Below, piece after piece: positions 37,212-47,017 of a stretch of 64,000 nt of DNA. Both the position numbers and the translations under genes were made by a program. The stretch covers positions 1,116,001-1,180,000 of the forward strand of contig NZ_CP009279.1 in NCBI RefSeq assembly GCF_000758545.1, written 5' to 3'. Within the stretch, counting starts at the first letter, position 1; the number at the start of each line of letters is the position of its first letter. This stretch comes from Paenibacillus sp. FSL H7-0737 (lineage in GTDB: Bacteria > Bacillota > Bacilli > Paenibacillales > Paenibacillaceae). The notes below the pieces were generated by a model, which worked only from the letters and a program-made list of their open reading frames with translations, was not told the DNA's origin and did not search any database.

Positions 37212-38747
37212 ATGATTATTCCAGTAAAGAAACGTATACAAATTTTCGATACGACTCTGCGAGATGGTGAACAGGCTCCGGGTGCAAGTCTAACCCCAGA
37301 GCAAAAAATACTGCTGGCCTATAAGCTTGCGGATCTGGGTGTTGACGTGATGGAGCCTGGATTTCCGATATCGAGCCCTGGTGATTTTGCGGCAGTACAG
37401 ACGATTTCTCGTAAGGTGCGAAATGTGGAAATTTGCGGTTTTGCACGGGCGGTTAAAGGAGATATTGACGCGGCAGTCCGGGCAACCCAAGATGCTGAAC
37501 GCCGGCGGATCCACCTGTTCATCTCCTCTTCTGATATTCATTTGCAGCATCAATTGCGTATGAGCAGAGCTGAAGTCGTAGCCAAAGCCCGCGAGATGAC
37601 GGCTTATGCGCGTCAATTCTCTGATGTCGTTGAATTCACGGCCATGGATGCTGCGCGAACAGGAATCGATGATCTGATTGAAATGATTGAAGCTGTTATT
37701 GAGGAAGGCGCTTCTATTATCAATCTGCCCGATACGGTCGGTTACGCATTGCCACATGAATATGGGGAAATGTTCCGTCGTGTGCGGCTAGGAGCAAGAG
37801 GTGGAGAAACGGTAAGCTACAGTGCCCACTGTCACAATGATTTGGGGCTGGCTGTAGCCAACAGTCTGGCAGCAATTGATGGAGGTGCGACGCAGATCGA
37901 AGTCACTGTGAACGGAGTCGGCGAGCGTACCGGGAACTGCGCACTGGAAGAGCTTGTGATGGCGCTCGAAACCCGCGGAGATGCGATTGGAGCAGAAACA
38001 GGCATTGTGCTTGATAAGCTGTATGATACTTCGCGGCTGATCAGCGGAGCGATGCATTTTCCAATCGCCTATAACAAACCAGTCGTCGGAAGAAATGCCT
38101 TCCAGCATGAGTCAGGGATTCATCAGGATGGTTTGCTGAAGGATCGTAGCACCTATGAGATTATGGACCCAGAGCGGCTGGGTATCCCGCGTAGCATGAT
38201 CATTCTGGGCAAGCATTCTGGCAGACATGCGCTGAAGGACCGGGCGGCGAAGTACGGTATTACGCTGGAGCCTGCGGAGCTGGATGCACTTTATGAATCG
38301 TTTAAAGAGACCGCTGACCGCCAAAAGGTAGTCAGTGATGACCAGTTGCTGCAAATGGTGAGCAGTACAACTGGACAGCAAGCTCAGGTCTATGAACTGG
38401 GTGAGGTTCAGGTATTGGCAGGCAGTGCCCAGCGCCGGGTGGCCGCGGTTACGGTTCGCCATTTGAAGTCTGGACAGGAAACTTCTCATACTAGTACTGG
38501 AGATGGTCCGCTTGAAGCTATTATCGCTGCTATTGGGCAAGGCATTTCAGAGGATATCGATTTTGCGGGACTTGAGCTGCATTCACTTGGAAGTGGAGAG
38601 AACGCCCAGGCGGAAGCGGCTGTGATGGTAGAGTGGGAAGGTCTTAAATTTAGAGGCACAGCTACGCATCAAGATATTATCATGGCAGCAGGGATTGCCT
38701 ATATTGCAGCCTGTAACGCTGCCTTGCTCTCTACACAAATCGTTTAA
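37212..38747 (+). CDS. leuA: 2-isopropylmalate synthase
   Basis: 511 residues, first committed step of leucine synthesis (2-ketoisovalerate plus acetyl-CoA). The catalytic TIM barrel starts FDTTLRDGEQAPG; metal ligands are in HCHNDLGLAVAN; NGVGERTGNCALEE and AFQHESGIHQDG are family motifs. The C-terminal LeuA allosteric domain (about 380-511) is intact, so leucine feedback is expected in addition to T-box control. leuBCD are not adjacent. AGGAGGAA precedes the ATG. Confidence 0.95.
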   Translation: MIIPVKKRIQIFDTTLRDGEQAPGASLTPEQKILLAYKLADLGVDVMEPGFPISSPGDFAAVQTISRKVRNVEICGFARAVKGDIDAAVRATQDAERRRIHLFISSSDIHLQHQLRMSRAEVVAKAREMTAYARQFSDVVEFTAMDAARTGIDDLIEMIEAVIEEGASIINLPDTVGYALPHEYGEMFRRVRLGARGGETVSYSAHCHNDLGLAVANSLAAIDGGATQIEVTVNGVGERTGNCALEELVMALETRGDAIGAETGIVLDKLYDTSRLISGAMHFPIAYNKPVVGRNAFQHESGIHQDGLLKDRSTYEIMDPERLGIPRSMIILGKHSGRHALKDRAAKYGITLEPAELDALYESFKETADRQKVVSDDQLLQMVSSTTGQQAQVYELGEVQVLAGSAQRRVAAVTVRHLKSGQETSHTSTGDGPLEAIIAAIGQGISEDIDFAGLELHSLGSGENAQAEAAVMVEWEGLKFRGTATHQDIIMAAGIAYIAACNAALLSTQIV

Positions 38748-38756
38748 TATACATCG

Positions 38757-38795
38757 ACCCGCTGTCTGATTTAGAGATAGCGGGTTCTTTTTTAG
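38757..38795 (+). terminator. Terminator after leuA
   Basis: ACCCGCTGTCT and AGATAGCGGGT form the stem, followed by TCTTTTTT. Confidence 0.85.
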
Positions 38796-38839
38796 CTTTT
38801 GATGACAGGTTTTAGGTGGGGTTATGTCTTTTGTCAAGT

Positions 38840-39098
38840 TGTGGACAACGTTATCCACATATTCTCTACGAATTGTGTAAAAAGTGCGTAAAATCAGCAA
38901 TGTCAGCTCTTTTTAAAATGGCCTTATAACCATTTTTGTTAGCAATGAAACCTTGTGAGAATTGTGGATAATGTGGATAATTCGGTGGATAATAATTCCT
39001 GTAATTCGAAAATACCGATTTAACGCATAAAAAAAGCCCCTAAGGGGCTTTTTTAGTAGGGAGTTATACACGAAACCTGTGCATAGAGCTGTGGATAA
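38840..39098. promoter_or_regulatory. Cluster of DnaA boxes
   Basis: Four perfect 9-mers TTATCCACA (or complement) occur: 38851-38859 on the plus strand, and 38963-38971, 38972-38980 and 39090-39098 on the minus strand. One-mismatch boxes lie at 38840-38848 and 38984-38992, and weaker ones at 39064 and 39078. Three minus-strand boxes are nearly head to tail. The region is non-coding, between convergent genes, and is not next to dnaA or dnaN, so it is not the usual oriC. A titration or regulatory cluster is more likely. Confidence 0.8.
39029..39054. terminator. Bidirectional terminator within the DnaA-box region
   Basis: AAAAAAGCCCC and GGGGCTTTTTT flank TAA, a symmetrical hairpin with A and T runs. 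It serves the ABC-F gene on the minus strand and can also back up the leuA terminator. Confidence 0.9.
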
Positions 39099-39153
39099 CT
39101 CTTTATGAACAAAATAAGAAATATGAAAAAATATTTATGAAGCGGATTTTACA

Positions 39154-41094
39154 TTATTCGTCAGCAAGGATTTCCCATTCGTTAAATAAATCGGTAAGCT
39201 GAGTTTTTTTGTTCTTCAGATCCTCTTCATGACCTTGAAGTGCTAAATAATCCTGATAAACTTCAGGTTTAGTCATTTCATTCTCTATAAAAGCGATCGA
39301 ATCTTCTAGTGAGGCAATGCCTTCCTCTAGCTCAGCAATACGCCGCTTCCGGTTACGCTCTTCACGCTTGGCTTGCTTGTCCGCTTCGAAGGAGGAAACA
39401 GCGTTTTTTTCAGGAACTGCAGCATCCTTGTTGACGTTTTTGGCGGCTAATTCGGCGGCATCTTTCGCAATCTCTTCTAATTCTCGTTTTTTCTCGATAT
39501 AGTCATCGTAGTTGCCAAGGTATTGATCGATCCCCTCGGGATGAAGCTCAAGCACCCGTTCAGCCATTTTATTGAGGAAATAACGGTCATGAGAAATGAA
39601 GAGCAATGTGCCCTCGAAATCAATTAAAGCTGATTCTAAAACCTCACGACTGACTAAATCCAAATGGTTGGTTGGCTCATCTAGGATGAGCATATTTGCG
39701 CCGCGCAGCATGAGCTTTGATAATGCAACGCGTGCTTTTTCGCCGCCGCTCAGCGCGGATATCTTCTTAAGAACATCTTCACCGCTGAAGAGGAAGTTGC
39801 CAAGGATCGTACGGATTCTGGCTTCCTCAATCATTGGATATTCACTCCATAGCTCTTCCATTACTGTGTTCTTTGGATTGAGGCGGGTCTGTTCCTGATC
39901 ATAATAAGCGACCTTTACCTTAGTCCCCCAATTCACAGTTCCAGTTGAAGGCTCGCGGGTTCCGGTCATACACTGCAGCAGTGTAGATTTGCCAATACCA
40001 TTGGGACCGATGAGTGCAGCAGTTTCTCCCCGGCGCAGTTCGAAAGAAGCGTCCTTGAACAAAGGTGGACCATCATTAAAGGCAACTGCAACATTACGTA
40101 CTTGCAGCACTTCTTTACCAGACATGAAGTCAGGCTCGAAGGAGAAGCTGGCTTTCTTCAGATCGCCCATCGGTCGATCAATACGGTCCATCTTCTCAAG
40201 CGCTTTGCGTCTGCTCTGCGCACGTTTCGTGGTAGATGCTCGCACAATATTTTTCTGAACGAAATCTTCCATTCTTGAGATTTCATCTTGCTGTTTCTCA
40301 TACTGCTTCATCCGTGTTTCATATTCGGCAGCCTTCAAATCTACATATCGGCTGTAATTGCCTGTATAACGCCGAGATTGATGACGCTCGATCTCTACAA
40401 TAGTAGTTACAAGCCGATCAAGGAAATAACGGTCATGAGATACGACCAGAATTCCGCCAGCATAACTGCGAAGATAATCCTCAAGCCATGTTAATGTTTC
40501 GATATCCAGATGGTTCGTCGGCTCATCCAGCATTAAAAGATCGGGAGCCTGAAGCAAAATGCGGGCTAATGCGAGTCTAGTCTTCTGGCCACCACTAAGT
40601 GTGGAGATAGGTGTATCCGGTGGGAACTCGCCGAAGCCCATGCCGTGCAGTACACTGCGGATTCGTGTATTCATTTCATAACCGCCGTGATCCTTGAACC
40701 AATCTGATCGGCGGGCATATCTTTCGAGCAGTTCTTCGTACCGTTTTGAGTCCTCTGCCAGCTTAGGATCGGCAATGCTTACTTCCATCTCTCTTAGCTC
40801 AGCCTCGGCTTCGATCAGCGGTGCGAAAACTGCCATCATTTCTTCATGGATGGTTTTGTCAGATTGAAGTCCGCTATTTTGGGCTAAATACCCGATAGTA
40901 GTTTCTTTTGATTTATGAATTTGACCGCTGTCATAGGACATTTCACCAGCCAGAATTTGCAGAAAAGTTGATTTGCCGGCACCATTAACACCCACGAGTC
41001 CGACACGTTCCTTTTCATTTACCTGAAGGCTTATGCCGTCTAGTACGTTCTGTATACCATATGATTTTGTAATTCCTGTCGCTTGAAGAAGCAT
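39154..41094 (-). CDS. ABC-F family ATPase (ribosome-associated)
   Basis: 646 residues, no membrane segments, two ABC domains. Walker A motifs are GVNGAGKST and GPNGIGKST, each with an LSGGQ/LSGGE signature and LMLDEPTNHLD / LILDEPTNHLD. The long linker (about 240-320) with KQQDEISRMEDFVQKN and a charged C-terminal coiled coil (about 540-646) are typical of YdiF/Uup-like ABC-F proteins, which act at the ribosomal E site. No sequence mark separates antibiotic-protection from housekeeping types. The ATG follows GGTGGAGG; a longer frame upstream is not conserved. Confidence 0.9.
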   Translation of the reverse strand: MLLQATGITKSYGIQNVLDGISLQVNEKERVGLVGVNGAGKSTFLQILAGEMSYDSGQIHKSKETTIGYLAQNSGLQSDKTIHEEMMAVFAPLIEAEAELREMEVSIADPKLAEDSKRYEELLERYARRSDWFKDHGGYEMNTRIRSVLHGMGFGEFPPDTPISTLSGGQKTRLALARILLQAPDLLMLDEPTNHLDIETLTWLEDYLRSYAGGILVVSHDRYFLDRLVTTIVEIERHQSRRYTGNYSRYVDLKAAEYETRMKQYEKQQDEISRMEDFVQKNIVRASTTKRAQSRRKALEKMDRIDRPMGDLKKASFSFEPDFMSGKEVLQVRNVAVAFNDGPPLFKDASFELRRGETAALIGPNGIGKSTLLQCMTGTREPSTGTVNWGTKVKVAYYDQEQTRLNPKNTVMEELWSEYPMIEEARIRTILGNFLFSGEDVLKKISALSGGEKARVALSKLMLRGANMLILDEPTNHLDLVSREVLESALIDFEGTLLFISHDRYFLNKMAERVLELHPEGIDQYLGNYDDYIEKKRELEEIAKDAAELAAKNVNKDAAVPEKNAVSSFEADKQAKREERNRKRRIAELEEGIASLEDSIAFIENEMTKPEVYQDYLALQGHEEDLKNKKTQLTDLFNEWEILADE

Positions 41095-41338
41095 AACGAT
41101 GAAACCTCCACCCTTGCATATTTCGCCTTGGCATTTATACCTCAGCCGTATGAACAACATATTCTATAGTTTACATGAAAAGCGTTTCCCAAGCGAGAGC
41201 TCGATATATCGGAAGCAGAGAATAACGACCTGGCCCAGAAACACAGTCCTATCCACCTTGGCGAACCGGGGAGAAGAGTGGTAAACTGGATTTACAAACA
41301 AGGATAAGCTTGGGATAAATATATGGGGGTGGCCGACG

Positions 41339-41974
41339 ATGTCAAGCAAGGAGTCGGTGATCTCCAAAGCAAAGCAACAACTAAGAACTGAGAAGACCAT
41401 CGCCCGAAACGAGCTCTCCTCGGACCAGAGAAGGGAATTGTCTTTTCTGGTCTGCAAGCATGCATCAGAGTGGCTGAAGACGAAAGACATAGCCTCACTG
41501 ATGGCCTATGTATCTTTCCGTTCTGAACTCGATACCAACGCGCTTCTTACACAGGCGTGGAAGGACCAGCGCAGGGTACTGCTGCCGCGTGTCATTCCGG
41601 CAAGTGGTGCAATGAGTGTTCATATGGTAAACGCTTGGAGTGAGCTTGAGCCGGGGGCGTATGGTATCCATGAACCTATTGTATCCGGCAAAGATTCACA
41701 AGAGATTGAAGTTGTTACACTACCGGATGTTGTGTTTGTTCCGGGGCTGGCTTTTGATCTTCAGGGAGGCAGGCTTGGTTACGGCCGAGGATACTATGAT
41801 CGATTGCGTGCGTCATGGGAGACGGAAGAGTATGCCGCTGCGAAGCCCCCTGTCTGGATCGGGCTAGCCTTTGGTATGCAACTGGTTCCGAAAGTGCCCA
41901 TGGATGAGCATGATGCCTTTATGGACATGCTGATTACTGAAAATGGCATAGTGCACTGCCGAAAAGGAGAGTGA
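41339..41974 (+). CDS. 5-formyltetrahydrofolate cyclo-ligase
   Basis: 211 residues. Folate-salvage enzyme converting 5-formyl-THF to 5,10-methenyl-THF with ATP. The family motif LPDVVFVPGLAFDLQGGRLGYGRGYYDRL is clear near 130-160, and the N terminus KQQLRTEKTIARNELS is typical. GGGGGTGG precedes the ATG. The preceding 41095-41338 contains no gene or RNA that I can support. moaC starts four bases after the stop. Confidence 0.9.
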   Translation: MSSKESVISKAKQQLRTEKTIARNELSSDQRRELSFLVCKHASEWLKTKDIASLMAYVSFRSELDTNALLTQAWKDQRRVLLPRVIPASGAMSVHMVNAWSELEPGAYGIHEPIVSGKDSQEIEVVTLPDVVFVPGLAFDLQGGRLGYGRGYYDRLRASWETEEYAAAKPPVWIGLAFGMQLVPKVPMDEHDAFMDMLITENGIVHCRKGE

Positions 41975-41977
41975 GTC

Positions 41978-42451
41978 GTGGAATTGACCCATTTTAACGA
42001 GCAGGGAAGAGCTCGTATGGTGGATGTGAGCGAAAAGGAGATTACGAAGCGGACAGCTGTCGCGCGGAGTAAGATCAAGATGGCAACTGAGACGCTTAGT
42101 GCCATCAAGGAAGGCAAGATCAGTAAAGGAGACGTACTTGCCGTTGCGCAGATCGCTGGAATTATGGCGGCCAAGAAGACGTCTGACTGGATTCCGATGT
42201 GCCATCCGCTCCCACTTACCGGTATTGACATCCGCTTCTCCGATAACAGCGAAGATGAACTTTATATAGAAGCAACAGTCCATACTACCGGAAAGACCGG
42301 AGTTGAAATGGAGGCATTGACCGCTGTTTCTGCCTCAGCGCTAACGGTGTACGACATGTGCAAGGCTCTTCAGAAGGACATGATTATCGGACCAACGCTC
42401 TTAGTATCTAAAAGTGGGGGCAAGAATGGAGATTACGCGCTTGAACCATGA
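41978..42451 (+). CDS. moaC: Cyclic pyranopterin monophosphate synthase MoaC
   Basis: 157 residues. Molybdenum cofactor synthesis, second half of step one. [28 protein letters not shown] and [11 protein letters not shown] and the C-terminal [25 protein letters not shown] with the catalytic Lys region are full MoaC hallmarks. The start is a GTG preceded by AAAGGAGAGTG within the end of the upstream gene, so the two are coupled. Confidence 0.95.
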   Translation: MELTHFNEQGRARMVDVSEKEITKRTAVARSKIKMATETLSAIKEGKISKGDVLAVAQIAGIMAAKKTSDWIPMCHPLPLTGIDIRFSDNSEDELYIEATVHTTGKTGVEMEALTAVSASALTVYDMCKALQKDMIIGPTLLVSKSGGKNGDYALEP

Positions 42452-42530
42452 TCAGAGCTGACGTTCGATGCGCTGAAGCAAGTGGGCTGCACTGTACAGC
42501 CAATTATACATAGAGAGGGAGGACAAACCT

Positions 42531-43016
42531 ATGGCGTGGAAAACAGCAATCCTAACGGCCAGCGATAAAGGGGCCAGGGGCGAACGGGAAGACACGAGCG
42601 CCCAGGTTATTCGGGAGCTGGTTGAAGAGGAACTTGGAGGCGAGATCGTTGAATATCGGATCGTGCCCGATGAACAAGATGAGATTATCGCAGCTTTGAT
42701 AGAACTCACAGATTATTTTCAAGCAGATCTGGTATTGACTACCGGAGGTACGGATTTAGCGATACGTGATGTGACTCCAGAGGCAACCCGGCGTGTAATC
42801 GAACGGGAAGTGCCTGGACTTTCTGAGGCGATGCGAAGTACGGTGATGCAAAAAAACCGTGCGGTGATGCTGTTCCGCGGGATATGCGGCATTCGTGGAC
42901 GCACGTTGATTGTCAACTTACCGGGCACACCGAAGGGTGTTCATGAGAATTTAGCAGCCATTATGGATCAACTACCTGAAGCGTTACTCATGGTAACTGG
43001 CCAATACCGCCAATAA
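42531..43016 (+). CDS. MogA/MoaB-type molybdopterin adenylyltransferase family protein
   Basis: 161 residues. The MoCF-binding fold shows ILTASDKGARGEREDTS at the start, LVLTTGGTDLAIRDVTPEAT in the middle and LIVNLPGTPKGVHENL near the end. It is likely to adenylate molybdopterin. MogA and MoaB cannot be separated by eye. GGGAGGA precedes the ATG; it follows moaC by 79 bases and probably belongs to the same transcript. Confidence 0.9.
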   Translation: MAWKTAILTASDKGARGEREDTSAQVIRELVEEELGGEIVEYRIVPDEQDEIIAALIELTDYFQADLVLTTGGTDLAIRDVTPEATRRVIEREVPGLSEAMRSTVMQKNRAVMLFRGICGIRGRTLIVNLPGTPKGVHENLAAIMDQLPEALLMVTGQYRQ

Positions 43017-43153
43017 CATTGTCATATTCTTGTCACGTCACAAGGATAAACTATTTATAGAAGATAGTGGATGTAACTGTGACATAAGTTATGGTATTAT
43101 TAGATTATCGTAATCGATACCATGATCGGATAGACGGACAAGGAGGAATAATA

Positions 43154-43396
43154 ATGTTTAGTGGAATTGGTACTCCGGGTATTATCTTGTTGGTTATACT
43201 GGCACTGCTCCTCTTTGGACCGAATAAACTGCCAGAGTTAGGCCGCGCAGTTGGACGAACCTTCCGTGAATTTAAGGAAGGCGCACGTGAAATCATTGGT
43301 GATGGTGATCCGGTGAAGAAGAGCGAAGCTCCTGTGCCGACGGCCCCGCAGACGGTCGCTGCAGATATTCCTCAGGACAAACGCCTGCCGGAATAA
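43154..43396 (+). CDS. tatA: Sec-independent translocase protein TatA
   Basis: 80 residues. An N-terminal helix (about 8-23) is followed by FGPNKLPELGRAVGRTFREFKEGA, the TatA/E hinge and amphipathic helix, and a polar tail. AGGAGGAATAATA precedes the ATG; an upstream GTG extension has no homology. It pairs with tatC 150 bases downstream. Twin-arginine export often serves molybdoenzymes, which fits the adjacent moa/mog genes. Confidence 0.93.
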   Translation: MFSGIGTPGIILLVILALLLFGPNKLPELGRAVGRTFREFKEGAREIIGDGDPVKKSEAPVPTAPQTVAADIPQDKRLPE

Positions 43397-43411
43397 TAAA
43401 AGATTTAACAA

Positions 43412-43456
43412 TGGGGCAATCTCTCAAGTCTAATAGACTTAGGAGATGTCCCTTTT
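43412..43456 (+). terminator. Hairpin between tatA and tatC
   Basis: GGGCAATCTC-AAGTCTA pairs with TAGACTT-GAGATGTCCC and ends in TTTTT. If active it would lower tatC relative to tatA, matching the excess of TatA usually needed. Confidence 0.75.
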
Positions 43457-43546
43457 TCAATTTGGTTGCTGCTTTCTGCAGAAACGGGCACAGCTATACA
43501 TAAAGTCGGTGTGGCGTTTCTATTCTTGTCATGGGATGGTGTCAGG

Positions 43547-44314
43547 ATGTCTCTCGAATCGGAAGAAATGTCGGTGGTGGATCATCTCACCGAGCTGCGT
43601 AAACGGATTATTTATGTGCTGATTGTATTTGTTTTGGGATTGGTAGGGGGGCTGTTCTGTGCCAAGCCAATCTACGATTATTTAATTAGTACAGATCTAG
43701 CGCAAGGGTTTGTTCTGCATGCGTTCTCATTCTGGGATGGTATCGGAATGTATATGAAGATCGCAATGGCGGTTTCATTAGTCATTTCAGTTCCTTTTAT
43801 TGCTTACCAGCTGTGGGCGTTTATTAGTCCGGGCTTACGACCGGAAGAGCGTAGTGCAACACTACGTTATGTACCCTATGTTTTTGTTCTTTTTCTAATC
43901 GGTCTTTCTTTTGCTTATTATGTTGTATTTCCAATGGCGCTTTCGTTCACAATCTCTATCACCCGCAGTATGGGACTGGAAGAGACCTACGGAATTGCGC
44001 AATATTTCAACTTCATGTTCAGTCTGGTGCTACCTTTAGCGCTGCTGTTTGAGCTACCACTGCTGGTGATGTTTCTGACCAAACTGAGGGTTCTTAACCC
44101 GATACGCTTGCGTAAAATGCGTCGATACGCATATTTCACGCTTGTCTTTATTGCTGTAGTCATCACTCCTCCGGACTTCATCTCAGACTTTCTGGTGACG
44201 ATCCCACTGCTTGTGTTGTATGAGTTTAGCGTATTCCTGTCCGCCTTCGTCTATCGCAAACAGCTTGCTGCGGATGCGGCAAGGGAAGCTCAGTACACCA
44301 AGAGTGAGGAATGA
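43547..44314 (+). CDS. tatC: Sec-independent translocase protein TatC
   Basis: 255 residues, six transmembrane helices. The N-terminal MSVVDHLTELRKRIIY and the loop FISPGLRPEERS are the conserved twin-arginine recognition regions; FELPLLVMFL is in helix four. I chose the ATG giving MSLESEEMSVVDHL; an ATG-initiated reading eight codons later and a longer TTG frame are less likely. Confidence 0.94.
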   Translation: MSLESEEMSVVDHLTELRKRIIYVLIVFVLGLVGGLFCAKPIYDYLISTDLAQGFVLHAFSFWDGIGMYMKIAMAVSLVISVPFIAYQLWAFISPGLRPEERSATLRYVPYVFVLFLIGLSFAYYVVFPMALSFTISITRSMGLEETYGIAQYFNFMFSLVLPLALLFELPLLVMFLTKLRVLNPIRLRKMRRYAYFTLVFIAVVITPPDFISDFLVTIPLLVLYEFSVFLSAFVYRKQLAADAAREAQYTKSEE

Positions 44315-44324
44315 TGATAAGAGG

Positions 44325-44366
44325 GCTGTCACTAAGTAGATTTTTCTACGAAAGAGACAGTTCTTT
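44325..44366 (+). terminator. Possible terminator after tatC
   Basis: CTGTC...GACAG encloses GTAGA-TTTT-TCTAC, followed by TTCTTTTG. The stem is interrupted, so this is moderate. Confidence 0.5.
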
Positions 44367-44538
44367 TGTTTTAAACCCCCGTTTTTTGAAATGTTCGGGC
44401 GTAGGTGGTACAGTTGAGACTACTGAAATCATACGCATATTTTCACACCCTGTGGATAGAATGTATAGAGTGTGTGCCTAGGACAACCAGTGAAACGTTA
44501 TTTTTTACGAAAACAAATGCGAATTTGTGTAAAAGGAC

Positions 44539-44567
44539 TTGAAATCCGGGCTCAAGTTGAGTATCAT
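44539..44567 (+). promoter_or_regulatory. sigma-A promoter of groESL
   Basis: TTGAAA and TATCAT are spaced by 17 bases. The start point would fall at or just inside the CIRCE element, the normal layout for HrcA control. Confidence 0.75.
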
Positions 44568-44578
44568 AAAAATTGTTG

Positions 44579-44605
44579 TTAGCACTACAAGCTGTCGAGT
44601 GCTAA
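44579..44605 (+). promoter_or_regulatory. CIRCE element (HrcA operator)
   Basis: TTAGCACTA-N9-GAGTGCTAA matches the CIRCE consensus TTAGCACTC-N9-GAGTGCTAA with one difference at the last base of the left arm. HrcA binds it to repress groESL without heat stress. The remaining 44606-44752 is leader with no gene. Confidence 0.92.
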
Positions 44606-44752
44606 TGCTTATGGAAAATATGAGATGGACCAGATATTCATAGCGTCCAATTGATATTTTTCATAAACACCAGAGATTCTGAAGTAAGACAGGTAAGTTC
44701 TAAACTATGTTTTGAAGCAAAATAACATAATTTTAAAGGAGGCTATTTTTTC

Positions 44753-45034
44753 ATGATCAAACCTTTAGGTGAACGCGTATTGGTGCTACCGAGCGAGCAG
44801 GAGGAAACCACTTCATTCGGGATTGTGCTTCCGGACTCCTCGAAAGAAAAGCCACAAGAAGGAACTATTATTGCAGTAGGTAGCGGAGCTTTGAAGGATG
44901 GAGTACGTGTAGCACTCGAAGTAAAAGAAGGCGACCGTGTTCTTTTCTCTAAATATGCAGGAACAGAAATCAAATACGAAGGTAAAGAATATTTGATTAT
45001 GAAAGAAAGCGACATTCACGCGATTCTTGACTAA
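44753..45034 (+). CDS. groES: Co-chaperonin GroES
   Basis: 93 residues. [36 protein letters not shown] includes the mobile loop that docks on GroEL. AAAGGAGG precedes the ATG. Followed by groEL 78 bases downstream in the same transcript. Confidence 0.96.
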   Translation: MIKPLGERVLVLPSEQEETTSFGIVLPDSSKEKPQEGTIIAVGSGALKDGVRVALEVKEGDRVLFSKYAGTEIKYEGKEYLIMKESDIHAILD

Positions 45035-45076
45035 GCGAGAGTCGATTATAAGCTAAATCTAAACTACTTAAAGTAA

Positions 45077-46741
<1,665 letters not shown>

Positions 46742-46776
46742 TTAAGGCTGATAAAGCCTTGAAATAGGTTGGATTA

Positions 46777-46820
46777 GAAGCCTCTCGTGAGTTCATTGAA
46801 CTCATGAGAGGCTTCTTTTT
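46777..46820 (+). terminator. Terminator after groEL
   Basis: GAAGCCTCTCGTGAGTTCA pairs with TGAACTCATGAGAGGCTTC and ends in TTTTT. A long, nearly perfect stem. Confidence 0.92.
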
Positions 46821-46898
46821 GTGGCGTACCAGATGCACGCCTAGTTGGTGATAATAAGATAGAGAACAGATAAATTTAAGGAAGTTAAATAAATACAC

Positions 46899-46927
46899 TT
46901 GAACGTTCACTACAGTGAATATATAAT
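46899..46927 (+). promoter_or_regulatory. Promoter and palindromic operator of the ROK/amino-sugar operon
   Basis: TTGAAC and TATAAT are spaced by 17 bases. The spacer contains TTCACT-AC-AGTGAA (46906-46919), a likely repressor site. A related perfect palindrome GTGAATATTCAC lies before the ABC/araC genes at 54682. Confidence 0.65.
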
Positions 46928-46936
46928 AAATTCAAG

Positions 46937-46960
46937 AGGTCAGTGCTGACCTGATTTTTT
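46937..46960 (+). promoter_or_regulatory. Hairpin plus T run in the 5' leader of the ROK gene
   Basis: AGGTCAG-TG-CTGACCT is followed by GATTTTTTT. It lies just after the promoter and 66 bases before the start codon. It has the shape of an intrinsic terminator, or alternatively is a second operator. The rest of the leader is A/T-only-like sequence. Confidence 0.5.
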
Positions 46961-47017
46961 TGATTAATTATTTAACTTCATTTATAAATTATATTAATAA
47001 TATAACGAGGAGGACAT

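Noticed and set aside
38840..39098. Chromosome replication origin
   Set aside because: DnaA boxes are present, but dnaA, dnaN, rpmH and an evident A/T-rich unwinding element with its usual neighbours are not, so a titration or regulatory cluster is a better reading.
41291..41319. Promoter TTTACA-N17-GATAAA before the cyclo-ligase gene
   Set aside because: The implied transcription start would fall inside the ribosome binding site, and the -10 is weak.
41095..41338. 6S RNA next to the 5-formyl-THF cyclo-ligase gene
   Set aside because: In enterobacteria ssrS precedes this gene, but I cannot find the long rod-like pairing or central bubble here, and the region is only about 240 bases with other functions possible.
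43466..43546. N-terminal extension of TatC from an upstream TTG
   Set aside because: The extra 27 residues do not resemble TatC, and the conserved N terminus begins at the later ATG.
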